NCBI GenBank assembly: GCA_023128855.1 | Contig: JAGMDE010000026.1 | Location: forward strand, 1 to 20,010 | Origin: Thermoplasmatales archaeon | GTDB taxonomy: Archaea; Thermoplasmatota; E2; DHVEG-1 | DNA length: 20,010 nt | Direction of reading: 5' to 3' | Shown: positions 7,966-15,699 of the stretch, piece after piece | Layout: every line of letters starts with the position of its first letter | How positions within the stretch are numbered: the stretch's first letter is position 1 | Notes under the pieces: generated by a model | The model's database searches: none | The model's input: only the letters and a program-made list of their open reading frames with translations | Told to the model about the DNA's origin: nothing | Position numbers and translations under genes: made by a program

Positions 7966-8367
7966 TTAAGCTATAACCTCATCCATATTATTTTTAAGAT
8001 TTTTTAAAGATTTTTTTACAGAATCTAAAAGATACTCGATATCAAAGGGTTTTATTATAAAATCGTCAATATATTCGGAAAATTCATCCATTCTTTTATC
8101 TGGGTTCTTATCTGAAGATAATATAATTAGTCTATTACCAGCCATATATCCATGACGAGAAATTTCATCTAGCATGTACCATCCATTAAAATAAGGAATA
8201 TTGATATCAACTATTATTACTCCTCTAAATCCATTTTCCAGTTCTGCGACACATTTTGCTTTTTCCTCTACGATAATAACTTCAAAGCCCACATATTCAA
8301 AAACAGTTTTTAAAATAATAGCAGTATCTGGATCATCGTCGATTACCATTAATTTTCTGTCTTCCAT
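7966..8367 (-). CDS. Single-domain response regulator (receiver only), second copy
   Basis: 133 residues, one CheY-like receiver domain and no output domain. The acidic pair is in VIDDDPD (8-14). The phospho-acceptor Asp is in IIVDINIPYFNGW. The Ser switch is in LIILSSD, and the conserved Lys is in FIIKPFD. It follows the other receiver gene after 33 nt and is last in the signalling cluster. The two receivers are clearly different in sequence, so this is not a recent duplication. With no DNA-binding or enzyme domain it must pass the signal by protein contact or serve as a phosphate sink (inference). Confidence 0.92.
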   Translation of the reverse strand: MEDRKLMVIDDDPDTAIILKTVFEYVGFEVIIVEEKAKCVAELENGFRGVIIVDINIPYFNGWYMLDEISRHGYMAGNRLIILSSDKNPDKRMDEFSEYIDDFIIKPFDIEYLLDSVKKSLKNLKNNMDEVIA

Positions 8368-8400
8368 TTTTGTTCTCCGTATTGTTTTTAAAAAATTGGT

Positions 8401-8781
8401 TTATTTAATTTTGTTTAAAATCTTATCAATTCTATTTTTTACCTCCTCAAGTTCATAAGGTTTTTCGATATAATCCTCACCTAAGAAATTACCAGCATTT
8501 TTTGCCATTTGATCAGATCGAGCAGTTAGAAAAATTACAGGTATTTTTTGCCATTCAGGGTTCTTTTTTAATTCTCCAAAAACCTCCCATCCGCTTATAT
8601 TAGGCATCATAATATCTAACAAAACAAGATCAGGGAGCTCTTTTTCATTTAGAAATTGAAAAAATTGACTACCACTTTCAGCACATATTACTTCAAAACT
8701 TTGATCCAATTCTTCTAATCCAACCTTTAGTGACAAATTATTTTCCGGATCATCATCAACTACCATAATTTTCTTCTTCAA
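8401..8781 (-). CDS. Single-domain response regulator (receiver only), first copy
   Basis: 126 residues, CheY-like receiver. The acidic pair is in VVDDDPE (7-13), the phospho-acceptor Asp in LVLLDIMMPNISGWEVF, the Thr switch in VIFLTARS and the Lys in YIEKPYELEE. All key residues are present. It begins 43 nt after the histidine kinase gene, so it is the natural phosphorylation partner. It has no output domain. A second receiver follows, and both may be served by the same kinase. Confidence 0.94.
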   Translation of the reverse strand: MKKKIMVVDDDPENNLSLKVGLEELDQSFEVICAESGSQFFQFLNEKELPDLVLLDIMMPNISGWEVFGELKKNPEWQKIPVIFLTARSDQMAKNAGNFLGEDYIEKPYELEEVKNRIDKILNKIK

Positions 8782-8824
8782 CTGATTTCACCATCCCACT
8801 TTTGGATATAATTTAGTTGTTTAT

Positions 8825-10558
8825 TTAATTTTTCTCTTTATTTTTATTTAAGTCCTTTGGAATTGAAAAATAAAAGGTTGAACCTTTTCCATGGCCTGAG
8901 CTTTCTGCCCAAATTTTACCACCATGTTTTTCAATTATTCTTTTACATATTGAAAGACCTAAACCTATAGAATTTTGATCATGCCGTGACCAATCTGCTT
9001 TGTAAAACTCATCAAAAACATGGCTTAATTCTTCTTCTGTTAAACCGACACCTGTGTCTTTGATTGAGATATTTATAAAATCCTTATCTTCTTCTGCGTT
9101 TATAGCAATAATTCCTCCTTCATCCATATGTTTAACTGCATTTGTAGAAAGATTGCTAATTAGCTCTTCTAGTTTTAATTTATCTACGTCAACAAAAATC
9201 TTTTCATCAATCATATTATTGATTTGGATATTCTTCTGTTTGAAAATTAATTCATTGTCTTCAAAAACTTGATTTGTTATTTCAAGTAGATTCAAATTCT
9301 CTACATCCAATTCTAATAATGGAGAGCTCAATCTAGCAAATTCCAATATCTGAACTACCAGATTTTTTATATAACGAATTCGTCGAGAAATAATTTCTAA
9401 ATATTTTAATAATTCAGGATCTTCAACTTTTTTAATTAAAACAGGCAATAAGTTCGTAATTGGGACTATTGGATTTTTTAAATCGTGACCTAATTGGTTA
9501 ATAAATTCGTCTTTATGTTTCAATACTTTTTCTAACTCAGCAGTTCTTTCTTTAACTATTTGTTCAAGATCTCTATTTAAAACAGACAATTCTTTTTGAG
9601 CTTTATTTAGATCTATATTTTTAAAATTAATTTCTTTTTTTGCTTGTTCTAAATCGTTTATGGTAATTTTCAAATCGCTCATTATGTTCAGTAGAGCAAG
9701 TTTGTTTTTTTCTAATGCTTCGACTTTTCCTCTTAGATCTTCTTTCGAACCCTCTAATTCTTTTGTTCTTTCTTCAACTTTTTTCTCTAGAGTTTTACTA
9801 TAATTTTCAATTTCAGCTCTGGATGTTTTAAGATCATCTGTCATATGATTAAATGCCGCAGCAAGTTCACCTAGTTCATCTCTTGATTTAATTTTTATTT
9901 TTGTATCTAGATCACCTTCACCAATTTTGTTAGCAGCAGTTCTAAATGCAGTAATTGGTTTAACAACAGTTCTCCGTAAAAGATATAGGAAACTAATAAC
10001 TAAGAAAAACAGAAAAGCTACAGATATAATAACAAGGTTTCTTGTCCTTAGATCAAGAGTTGCATAAGCTGCATCCATAGAGAGAAGAATTTCATATGTA
10101 CCAACTATTTGTCCAGATAAATGGAGGGGTGTAACAACTGTTAAAGTGTGAGAATCACCAGTATGGTATGGAGTGTTTACAACAATATCCTCTTCGTAAG
10201 AATAATAATTATTCGCACTGGATGGGTTGCCTACCGAATCTGAATCACTAGAAACAGCAACTTTTAGATCTCCGTTTTCATCTGGTAGATTAATACTTAC
10301 CTTTAAAACATCTTCTTTGTTAAGAAGAATAAAATTCAAAATATAATTCTGCAATCCTTGTTTATCCTCTAAGTCACTACGACTACCAATACTAGCATCA
10401 AGTGACTGAGCAAGGGCTGTAGCTTTTTCAGAATAAGAATTTTCAAAAAAACTAGATTGCTCTTCGATATTAATATATGTCAAAGAAGCAATAACTATGG
10501 CAGATACTGAGAAAACCATCAACGTTAACTTTAATGAAAGACTAAGATTAATTTTCAT
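8825..10558 (-). CDS. Membrane sensor histidine kinase (extracellular sensor, HAMP, coiled coil, HisKA, HATPase)
   Basis: 577 residues. Membrane segment 1 (about 10-28) and segment 2 (about 174-193) enclose an external sensor domain (29-173) of the single-Cache size class. A HAMP domain (about 195-247) follows, then a long coiled coil (248-350) with two related copies of an LExxVxERTxELE heptad block (around 257-269 and 331-343). The phosphorylated His is H358 in INQLGHDLKNP. The ATP-binding domain shows N469/N473 (N box), DTGVG (501-505) and GLGLSI (532-537). All catalytic elements look intact. It lies 71 nt after the binding-lipoprotein gene and just before two receivers. The ligand is unknown; Cache domains often bind amino acids or small carboxylates. 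Confidence 0.94.
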   Translation of the reverse strand: MKINLSLSLKLTLMVFSVSAIVIASLTYINIEEQSSFFENSYSEKATALAQSLDASIGSRSDLEDKQGLQNYILNFILLNKEDVLKVSINLPDENGDLKVAVSSDSDSVGNPSSANNYYSYEEDIVVNTPYHTGDSHTLTVVTPLHLSGQIVGTYEILLSMDAAYATLDLRTRNLVIISVAFLFFLVISFLYLLRRTVVKPITAFRTAANKIGEGDLDTKIKIKSRDELGELAAAFNHMTDDLKTSRAEIENYSKTLEKKVEERTKELEGSKEDLRGKVEALEKNKLALLNIMSDLKITINDLEQAKKEINFKNIDLNKAQKELSVLNRDLEQIVKERTAELEKVLKHKDEFINQLGHDLKNPIVPITNLLPVLIKKVEDPELLKYLEIISRRIRYIKNLVVQILEFARLSSPLLELDVENLNLLEITNQVFEDNELIFKQKNIQINNMIDEKIFVDVDKLKLEELISNLSTNAVKHMDEGGIIAINAEEDKDFINISIKDTGVGLTEEELSHVFDEFYKADWSRHDQNSIGLGLSICKRIIEKHGGKIWAESSGHGKGSTFYFSIPKDLNKNKEKN

Positions 10559-10629
10559 ATCCGTATTCCGCCTATTTTTGAAAATTAAATATTAACTAAA
10601 TATTTGATATTTTAAAGATGAAACTTTTT

Positions 10630-11397
10630 CTAGAACCATTTACTCTCAAGACCACCAATGTCAATACTAGCGATTACCTTGTCAATTTCTGCCTTAAGAG
10701 CACCCTCACCTTTTTTCATTGCAACGCCATAAAGCTCATCAGTAAACGGATCCCCGACAATTTCAAGACTATCAATATCTTTTATCAAACCCACTCCAGG
10801 AGAATAATCAATAACAATAGCATCAATTTCTCCCGCTAGTATGTCCTCAAGTGCTTCTGTATAATCCTCATATGCGATAACTTTGGAAGCATTTGTATAC
10901 TTCAATGCTTCATCTTCACTGGTAGTTCCATTCTGTACTCCCACTGTTTTATTATCAAGATCCTCAGGGCTATTTATATCATCATTTGACTCGTTTACGA
11001 TAATAATTTGCCCTGCATTCAAATAAGCATTGCTGAACAATACCTGTTCGGATCTTTCAATTGTAATTGTAAGAGCCGCAATTGAAATATCAACAGCACC
11101 ATCTTCTACAGCATCAAGCAAATTATCAAATGCCATATCCACTATTTCAAGCTCAACACCTAAAGCATTAGCAATAGCCTCTGCAATATCAATATCAAAA
11201 CCAACAATATTTCCATTATCATCTACATACTCCATAGGCTCATAAGGAGTAGACGTTCCAACTACCAGTTCACCAGCATTTTTTATCCTTTTAATAGTCG
11301 GATCAGTTGTATCAGTTTGATCCACGCAACCTGAAAAAGAAACAACCAACAGCATACAGGCTATTACACAGCTTAATAACAAAATTTTTTTATGCAT
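10630..11397 (-). CDS. Amino-acid-type (family 3) substrate-binding lipoprotein, orphan
   Basis: 255 residues. A signal peptide with lipobox SFSGC ends at C24, so the mature protein is a lipid-anchored surface protein. The body is a periplasmic-binding-protein fold of the polar amino acid family: ELVVGTSTPYEPMEY, GFDIDIAEAIANALGVELEI, then ITIERSEQVLFSNAY with the Arg that binds the ligand carboxylate, and DAIVIDYSPG with the Asp that binds the amine. A strong ribosome-binding site (GAGGTGGTGA) precedes the ATG. It ends with TAG at the usual family end (ESKWF). No ABC permease or ATPase lies nearby; a histidine kinase gene follows instead. It may feed a distant transporter or act as a co-sensor for the kinase (inference). 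Confidence 0.92.
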   Translation of the reverse strand: MHKKILLLSCVIACMLLVVSFSGCVDQTDTTDPTIKRIKNAGELVVGTSTPYEPMEYVDDNGNIVGFDIDIAEAIANALGVELEIVDMAFDNLLDAVEDGAVDISIAALTITIERSEQVLFSNAYLNAGQIIIVNESNDDINSPEDLDNKTVGVQNGTTSEDEALKYTNASKVIAYEDYTEALEDILAGEIDAIVIDYSPGVGLIKDIDSLEIVGDPFTDELYGVAMKKGEGALKAEIDKVIASIDIGGLESKWF

Positions 11398-11400
11398 TTA

Positions 11401-11410
11401 TCACCACCTC
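11401..11410 (-). promoter_or_regulatory. Strong ribosome-binding site of the binding lipoprotein
   Basis: GAGGTGGTGA on the minus strand, 3 nt before the ATG. It is a near-complete match to the archaeal anti-Shine-Dalgarno complement and stronger than most sites in this window, pointing to high expression of the lipoprotein. Confidence 0.75.
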
Positions 11411-11452
11411 ATACTTTAAAATATTTTATCATATAGATTCTTAAAAATATTT

Positions 11453-11962
11453 CTATATGCTAATCTCCTTTTCCATTTCACCTTCTTGATCTATTTTATA
11501 TTTTGGTTTTTCACCATATTTTTCACAAAGAGAATTGATCTCTTTTTTTAATTTAATCATCTCAAGCTCCCGATCAACTGTAATATCTTGGAATTTTTCT
11601 AACTCAACTAGTTTTTCTTTTAATTCTTTCTCTGCTTTCTTACGATCAGTGATATCTCTGCTCATTAGAATCAAAGTTTCATTCTGCTCTTCGTACTCCA
11701 CAGGTAAAATGCGAGTCTCATACCATGTATTATATTTGCCTTCAGAACCCATTCCAAGGATTTCATAAGTAACATATTCTCCTGTTCGAAAAACCTTTTC
11801 CAAGGCTTTCTCCCTAACATGACGATAATCAGGTGATTCATATTCTCCAAGATTCGTTCCAATCATTCCCTCCGCATCCAGACCCTTGACAGCTCGATTA
11901 ATTGACAAGATTTTTCCATCCCGGTCAACAGTCATGATTATATCAGGAATGTTTTCGACCAA
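11453..11962 (-). CDS. PAS/PAC domain protein, 3' half of an amber-split gene
   Basis: 169 residues if started at the TTG at 11962; the first ATG is at 11935. It holds one PAS domain (about 1-105: NIPDIIMTVDRDGKILSINR) with a PAC end (LILMSRDITDRKK). A coiled coil follows with ELEMIKLKKEINSLCEKYGE, a stretch that often joins PAS domains to kinase domains, but no kinase follows. The stop is TAG. The frame is the same as that of the 5' half and the two are parted only by TAG at 11966-11968. The PAS fold of this half starts right at the break, so on its own it would lack the usual N-terminal cap and a proper start. Read as the rest of a double-PAS protein. Confidence 0.75.
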   Translation of the reverse strand: MVENIPDIIMTVDRDGKILSINRAVKGLDAEGMIGTNLGEYESPDYRHVREKALEKVFRTGEYVTYEILGMGSEGKYNTWYETRILPVEYEEQNETLILMSRDITDRKKAEKELKEKLVELEKFQDITVDRELEMIKLKKEINSLCEKYGEKPKYKIDQEGEMEKEISI

Positions 11963-11965
11963 ATG

Positions 11966-12523
11966 CTACCATTTATTTTCACTTGCTTTCAATGCCTCTT
12001 CTGTTTTCTTTTGTATAGAAATATCATGCATTATTACTAAGTCAGCAGGTTTATCATTATAATTAATTTTGATACCACTTACTTCTAGAATTAATTTCTC
12101 CCCATCTTTATCTATTGCTTCAACCTCGTATTTTTCTAATTTATCACCGAGCATTCTTCTTGCTAGATTTTTAATCAAAATTGCTTTACTTTTAGCGGTA
12201 ATAAATTTTGCTTTCATAAAATTTGTACCGAGTAACTGTTCTCTCTTTACTCCTGTTAACTCTTCTACACCATCAGAAATTTCTAAAAATGTTCCTTTTT
12301 TATCAACAATTACAACAGGATCAGATATCAAGTTAACCAGAGTCTGAAGCGTTCTTTTAGCATCTATTGAGTATTTTAAGATTGTATCCTTTTTAGTTAT
12401 TTCATTATAAGATGTAGATTTAGATGTTTTTCCAGATTTTAGAATAGGTGCCTTTAATTTTCCTTTGGCTTCCTCTCCTCGTAAAATTTTTACAATATCT
12501 GATTTATTTTTCATAAAATCCAT
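11966..12523 (-). CDS. PAS domain protein, 5' half of an amber-split gene
   Basis: 185 residues. A Lys-rich leader (1-50) is followed by a PAS domain (about 60-165: LISDPVVIVDKKGTFLEISDG, then KREQLLGTNF) and a PAC-like end (DLVIMHDISIQKKTEEALKASENKW). It stops at TAG where related proteins continue with a residue such as Arg, Gln or Lys into the next PAS domain, and the following codons do read HLVENIPDIIM. The start may be the ATG at 12523 or, with AGGATGG just upstream, the ATG at 12514. Likely an intracellular sensor protein at the head of the signalling cluster; ligand unknown. Whether it is functional as a short protein is unclear. Confidence 0.78.
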   Translation of the reverse strand: MDFMKNKSDIVKILRGEEAKGKLKAPILKSGKTSKSTSYNEITKKDTILKYSIDAKRTLQTLVNLISDPVVIVDKKGTFLEISDGVEELTGVKREQLLGTNFMKAKFITAKSKAILIKNLARRMLGDKLEKYEVEAIDKDGEKLILEVSGIKINYNDKPADLVIMHDISIQKKTEEALKASENKW

Positions 12524-12573
12524 CCTATGAATGAACTATTAAAAACATTCAAATAAATATCGTCAAACCTTGT

Positions 12574-12589
12574 ATTAGTATAAACTAAT
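12574..12589 (-). promoter_or_regulatory. Promoter of the signalling cluster: TATA box inside an inverted repeat
   Basis: On the minus strand TTTATACT (12577-12584) is a good TATA box about 54 nt before the first PAS start codon. It sits inside a perfect 6-base inverted repeat, ATTAGT / ACTAAT, with a 4-base centre. The repeat would suit binding of a dimeric regulator over the TATA box (inference). Confidence 0.45.
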
Positions 12590-12772
12590 GCACAGTCTAT
12601 GGAGCATCCCATTTTTTATCAGATAAAGGAAATAGCTTTTTTCTATAAAAGATTAATGGAGACACTTATTAAGTTTATTCTAGCCATATTTGTATGGAAT
12701 TTATTGATTTTGTATAATTGATCATTCTTTCAAATTGGCATTATCTCCAATAAGACATTTTTACACAAAATG

Positions 12773-12780
12773 TTTATATA
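12773..12780 (+). promoter_or_regulatory. TATA box of the secreted clan CD-like protein
   Basis: TTTATATA, 50 nt before the ATG at 12831. A start about 25 nt downstream leaves a leader of about 25 nt that contains the purine-rich AGGTGGAGAGG ribosome-binding region. Confidence 0.55.
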
Positions 12781-12830
12781 CTAAATGCGACAAAGTATAT
12801 CTTTAGTTATTATTTGGTAGGTGGAGAGGC

Positions 12831-14504
12831 ATGATAAATAATAGGAAAAAATATAGGGAATGCTGGTCAATTTTTTGCATTAGTTTGATTATCATATTGC
12901 TTACAAGTGTATATATCCCAGCGATAAGCGGGGCTGATTTATCCGGAGCTATGGGAGATGAGATGAACATTAGTGGTTCACCCTCCTTTAATGGCGAGGA
13001 GAATTTCGAGAGTGAACCTCAAGAAAATATGGGTGTTGGTATTTTTTGGTGGATGCATGGAGATGAAACCCTTGCAAACACTAGAGAAGATACTCGAGGT
13101 TTTGCTAATTATCTGGCAAGTAAAGGATTTAGAAAAGATTTTGACATAAATGAAGATGCTTTTACTAAATGGAAATTAACTGATGGATGGTTTGGTCAGG
13201 ATCAGAATTATTTTGAACAAACAGATTTTGTTTATTTTGCAGGACATGGAAACCATCATTGTATTGGGGTAAACAACTTTGGAAATCCACTAACATCCGT
13301 TGCTTATTACTGGGAATGCTTATGGGGAGATGAAGGCCCAGTAAAATGGGTTGGACTTGCAAGTTGTTACAATACACAAAACGAGTTTAAAACATCGATG
13401 AATGGTATTCATTTAATTCTTGGTTGGTCAACATGGTGTGACGATAAACAATTCGGTGAAACCTTGGCAAAACATTGTACAGATGATGAAATGAGTATTA
13501 AAGAATCATGGTTTGCTACAGCAATTGAAAAATCTACAACTAGAAATCTAGAAGCAAAAATTATGGGGGAAAATTCTGCTGCTGGTAATGATTGTATTTA
13601 TTCCGGTGGAGAAATAGTAGAAGATCTTGAGGTTACAAATCAGATCACCTATTGGAAGTGCCCTGTTAATCACTTCCCAGCTATATACGGACTTCCTCCA
13701 GTCGGAGGTTCAACTACTCAGGGTAGTAGTACACAAAGCAGTAGTACTCAAAGTAGTTCCAGTAGTAGTTCCAGTAGTTCCTCTACACAGAGCTCACAGG
13801 CATCCTCAACGACAGGTACAACATTAAATGTTCGTGGAGATACATCTATTGCACCAGCCTATGAATCTCTATCATCAAGTCTATCCTATGATACGTTTGA
13901 TGATATGAATACTCAATATGATGGAGAAGATATCTATTACTTTGAAACAAATGATACAAGTGTTGCATTTCCAACAATAGTACTATCAGAAGGAGATGTA
14001 TATTCATCAGAAGCCCCAGATCTAAGTTATGAAAAAGTAAATTGGAAATCAATGGCTAAACAATACATGGCAGACAAAGGTTTGTTAACCGATGAAGATG
14101 CAGAGGGAGTAAACTATTATATGAATATGGTACCTCAGAAACAAGGATTCAGTTACAAAAAAACAGCACAAGAATTACTTGATCAAAATGAATATTTCGA
14201 AGAATGGGATATTGCGTTAAATGTATTCATTATTAAAAAACTAGATGGAGACATAGAACTGCCACCTATCCCAGATGGAGAAAATATTGTTATAGAAAAC
14301 ACTGAGACAGGTTCAACTTCTACAACGTATTTAAGAGGAGATTTGGGCATGGAATCTGAAGAAATGAATAGTGCTATAGTTTCAGGCATGTACCAGAAAA
14401 CAACTCTAGTTATATCCCAGGATAAAAAAATCGGATACTCTTTTACCAGAATCGGATCTTACAATGAAGATGAGTATGATACTGGTGGAGACAACGAACC
14501 TTAA
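12831..14504 (+). CDS. Secreted Cys/His protein resembling clan CD peptidases (possibly DUF6345-like), with Ser/Thr/Gln linker
   Basis: 557 residues. A signal peptide (basic start, hydrophobic core 13-30, small residues ISGA at 32-35) shows export. Domain 1 (about 65-290) has VYFAGHG with H139 and WVGLASC with C179. Each follows a hydrophobic strand, the order and spacing of the His-Gly and Cys blocks in caspase/gingipain/legumain-fold peptidases. Six further Cys residues between 144 and 277 suggest disulfides. A low-complexity Ser/Thr/Gln linker (about 294-330) leads to domain 2 (335-557), which I do not recognise; it is acidic and has no membrane anchor. It may belong to the DUF6345 group, from memory and unverified. 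Protease activity is likely but not proven. It ends at a strong terminator. Confidence 0.75.
   Translation: MINNRKKYRECWSIFCISLIIILLTSVYIPAISGADLSGAMGDEMNISGSPSFNGEENFESEPQENMGVGIFWWMHGDETLANTREDTRGFANYLASKGFRKDFDINEDAFTKWKLTDGWFGQDQNYFEQTDFVYFAGHGNHHCIGVNNFGNPLTSVAYYWECLWGDEGPVKWVGLASCYNTQNEFKTSMNGIHLILGWSTWCDDKQFGETLAKHCTDDEMSIKESWFATAIEKSTTRNLEAKIMGENSAAGNDCIYSGGEIVEDLEVTNQITYWKCPVNHFPAIYGLPPVGGSTTQGSSTQSSSTQSSSSSSSSSSSTQSSQASSTTGTTLNVRGDTSIAPAYESLSSSLSYDTFDDMNTQYDGEDIYYFETNDTSVAFPTIVLSEGDVYSSEAPDLSYEKVNWKSMAKQYMADKGLLTDEDAEGVNYYMNMVPQKQGFSYKKTAQELLDQNEYFEEWDIALNVFIIKKLDGDIELPPIPDGENIVIENTETGSTSTTYLRGDLGMESEEMNSAIVSGMYQKTTLVISQDKKIGYSFTRIGSYNEDEYDTGGDNEP
13715..13802 (+). repeat. AGT/AGC-rich simple-sequence tract encoding the Ser linker
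   Basis: Repeated AGTAGT, AGTTCC and ACACAA units encode an unbroken run of Ser, Thr and Gln between the two domains of the secreted protein. It is a spot prone to slippage, and its length may vary between strains. Confidence 0.75.
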
Positions 14505-14516
14505 AAAAAAATAAAA

Positions 14517-14550
14517 TTAGCAGTTTAAATACTGCCTAACTTTTTTTTTA
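14517..14550. terminator. Bidirectional terminator between convergent genes
   Basis: The stem TTAGCAGT / ACTGCCTAA (one bulged C, 6-base loop) is followed on the plus strand by a run of nine T. On the minus strand the same stem is followed by TTTTATTTTTTTTT from the run at 14502-14516. It would end transcripts from both the secreted-protein gene and the FBP aldolase/phosphatase gene; the minus gene's stop codon lies inside the T/A run. Confidence 0.7.
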
Positions 14551-15660
14551 TTTTACCTTTTTAAATCTTGAACCTAGTTTTTTCATAACTTTTGGAAGTG
14601 TTGTATATTCCATATCTGTCATCGGAAGACGGTGTGGCTCAAATGGCCCGTGTCGTCTCATATAATCCATAATTTCTTGAACTTTCCTTCTTGTCAGATC
14701 AAATGCAAGGTCGTCAAATAGGTCAACTGGCTCAGTAAGTCTACCTCCTTTAAGTTGGAAACCAAGCGCGACAACTCGAGGGGGACCATCAAATCTAGTA
14801 CACTGTGCGTCTTTAACAGAAACAGGCATCAAAGGACCATTGTGAGAACCTCTCATCCAACCTGAAACAAGATGCCCAAGCGAAAAAGCCTCAAGAACTT
14901 CTCCAACTGCAGGTAAACCAGACTGTGCACGAACTACGCCTACAGGGTCATCCTTTCCAACATACTCGCCCGCGATTTGATAGAGTTTTTCAGTTGATAT
15001 AACAGAAGCTGGTTCATCTGCAGGCAACTTAGAACTTCTCTTTGGAAATACACGCTTTATGACAAAACGAGATTTAGCACCAACAAGCGCCAGGAGATCA
15101 TACATTTCTTCAGGAGCTTTCAAAAATACATTCTTATGTTCCTGAATATCCCATACCTCAAAAACAAAACCATCATGAATAGAAGGATCAATAATAAGTC
15201 CAGCTGTATTAAACGGATCCGCAAAAATCTTGAAAATAGGAAAGTTAAACGCTCCTGGCTCTGTTTTATCCATCATAAAAGCAATCACTGGCTCTGCTTT
15301 CCTTTCGGTAAATTCCATTTCTGCACAACCAGGGCCCATACCTTTAATGTTTCCTGAAAAAGCATCAACTAATAGATCTTGACCTGCGCCATAAAGACCT
15401 AGATCGCGAGCTCTTTCTGTTGCCTCACAAAAAGTATCCCATGCAAGGCTGTGAACTTCTTTTGCATCAATACCGTTTGTGTGAGCCATAATTAGTTCAA
15501 GGTCATCTCCGCAATGGGTAACATGAAAATCGGTCAACAGCTTTGATATTTTTGCTTCACTAAGTTTTTTCTTTGCAATTTCTTCCAAATCAGGGTGGAC
15601 TAAGACATGTCCTGGCCATCCACCGACATCTGCTTTTATAATACTAAAGGTAGTTTTCAT
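14548..15660 (-). CDS. fbp: Fructose-1,6-bisphosphate aldolase/phosphatase (type V)
   Basis: 370 residues, the family's usual length. This one enzyme joins two triose phosphates into fructose-1,6-bisphosphate and then removes a phosphate to give fructose-6-phosphate, driving gluconeogenesis one way. Signature blocks are all present: SIIKADVGGWPGHV at the N-terminus, HCGDDLELIMAHT, LYGAGQDLL, GNIKGMGPGCAEMEF, DKTEPGAFNFP, FADPFNTAGL, YVGKDDPVGVVRAQSG, GWMRGSHNGPL and YMRRHGPFEPHRLP. Metal-binding Asp residues sit in the ADVGG and GDD blocks. AGGAGG (15670-15675) precedes the ATG by 9 nt. It shares a promoter region with cysS. Presence of this enzyme fits an archaeon that builds sugars from peptide- or acetate-derived carbon. 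Confidence 0.97.
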   Translation of the reverse strand: MKTTFSIIKADVGGWPGHVLVHPDLEEIAKKKLSEAKISKLLTDFHVTHCGDDLELIMAHTNGIDAKEVHSLAWDTFCEATERARDLGLYGAGQDLLVDAFSGNIKGMGPGCAEMEFTERKAEPVIAFMMDKTEPGAFNFPIFKIFADPFNTAGLIIDPSIHDGFVFEVWDIQEHKNVFLKAPEEMYDLLALVGAKSRFVIKRVFPKRSSKLPADEPASVISTEKLYQIAGEYVGKDDPVGVVRAQSGLPAVGEVLEAFSLGHLVSGWMRGSHNGPLMPVSVKDAQCTRFDGPPRVVALGFQLKGGRLTEPVDLFDDLAFDLTRRKVQEIMDYMRRHGPFEPHRLPMTDMEYTTLPKVMKKLGSRFKKVK

Positions 15661-15699
15661 AATTATAAGCCTCCTGTTTTCAGGGTATACAAATTATAC

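Larger units (their letters stand above)
12524..12830. other. Divergent intergenic regulatory region
   Basis: A 307-base AT-rich region between the minus-strand PAS gene and the plus-strand secreted protein. It carries one promoter at each end (TATA at 12577-12584, minus; 12773-12780, plus). Between them are further A/T-rich stretches and a short inverted repeat CCATA-TTTG-TATGG (12694-12707). I see no convincing gene, RNA or mobile-element trace. Confidence 0.5.

Noticed and set aside
10587..10605. Inverted repeat AAATATT-AACTA-AATATTT between the lipoprotein and kinase genes as an operator or terminator.
   Set aside because: Only A and T in a very AT-rich gap, so such a palindrome is expected often by chance; no T-run follows it.
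7966..12523. Signalling cluster as a complete ABC-transporter locus.
   Set aside because: No permease or ATP-binding gene is present in any frame between 7966 and 12830.
13715..13802. Short repeated AGT/TCC units as a CRISPR or other DNA-level repeat array.
   Set aside because: Units are trinucleotides in the coding frame with no spacers; they encode a Ser-rich linker.
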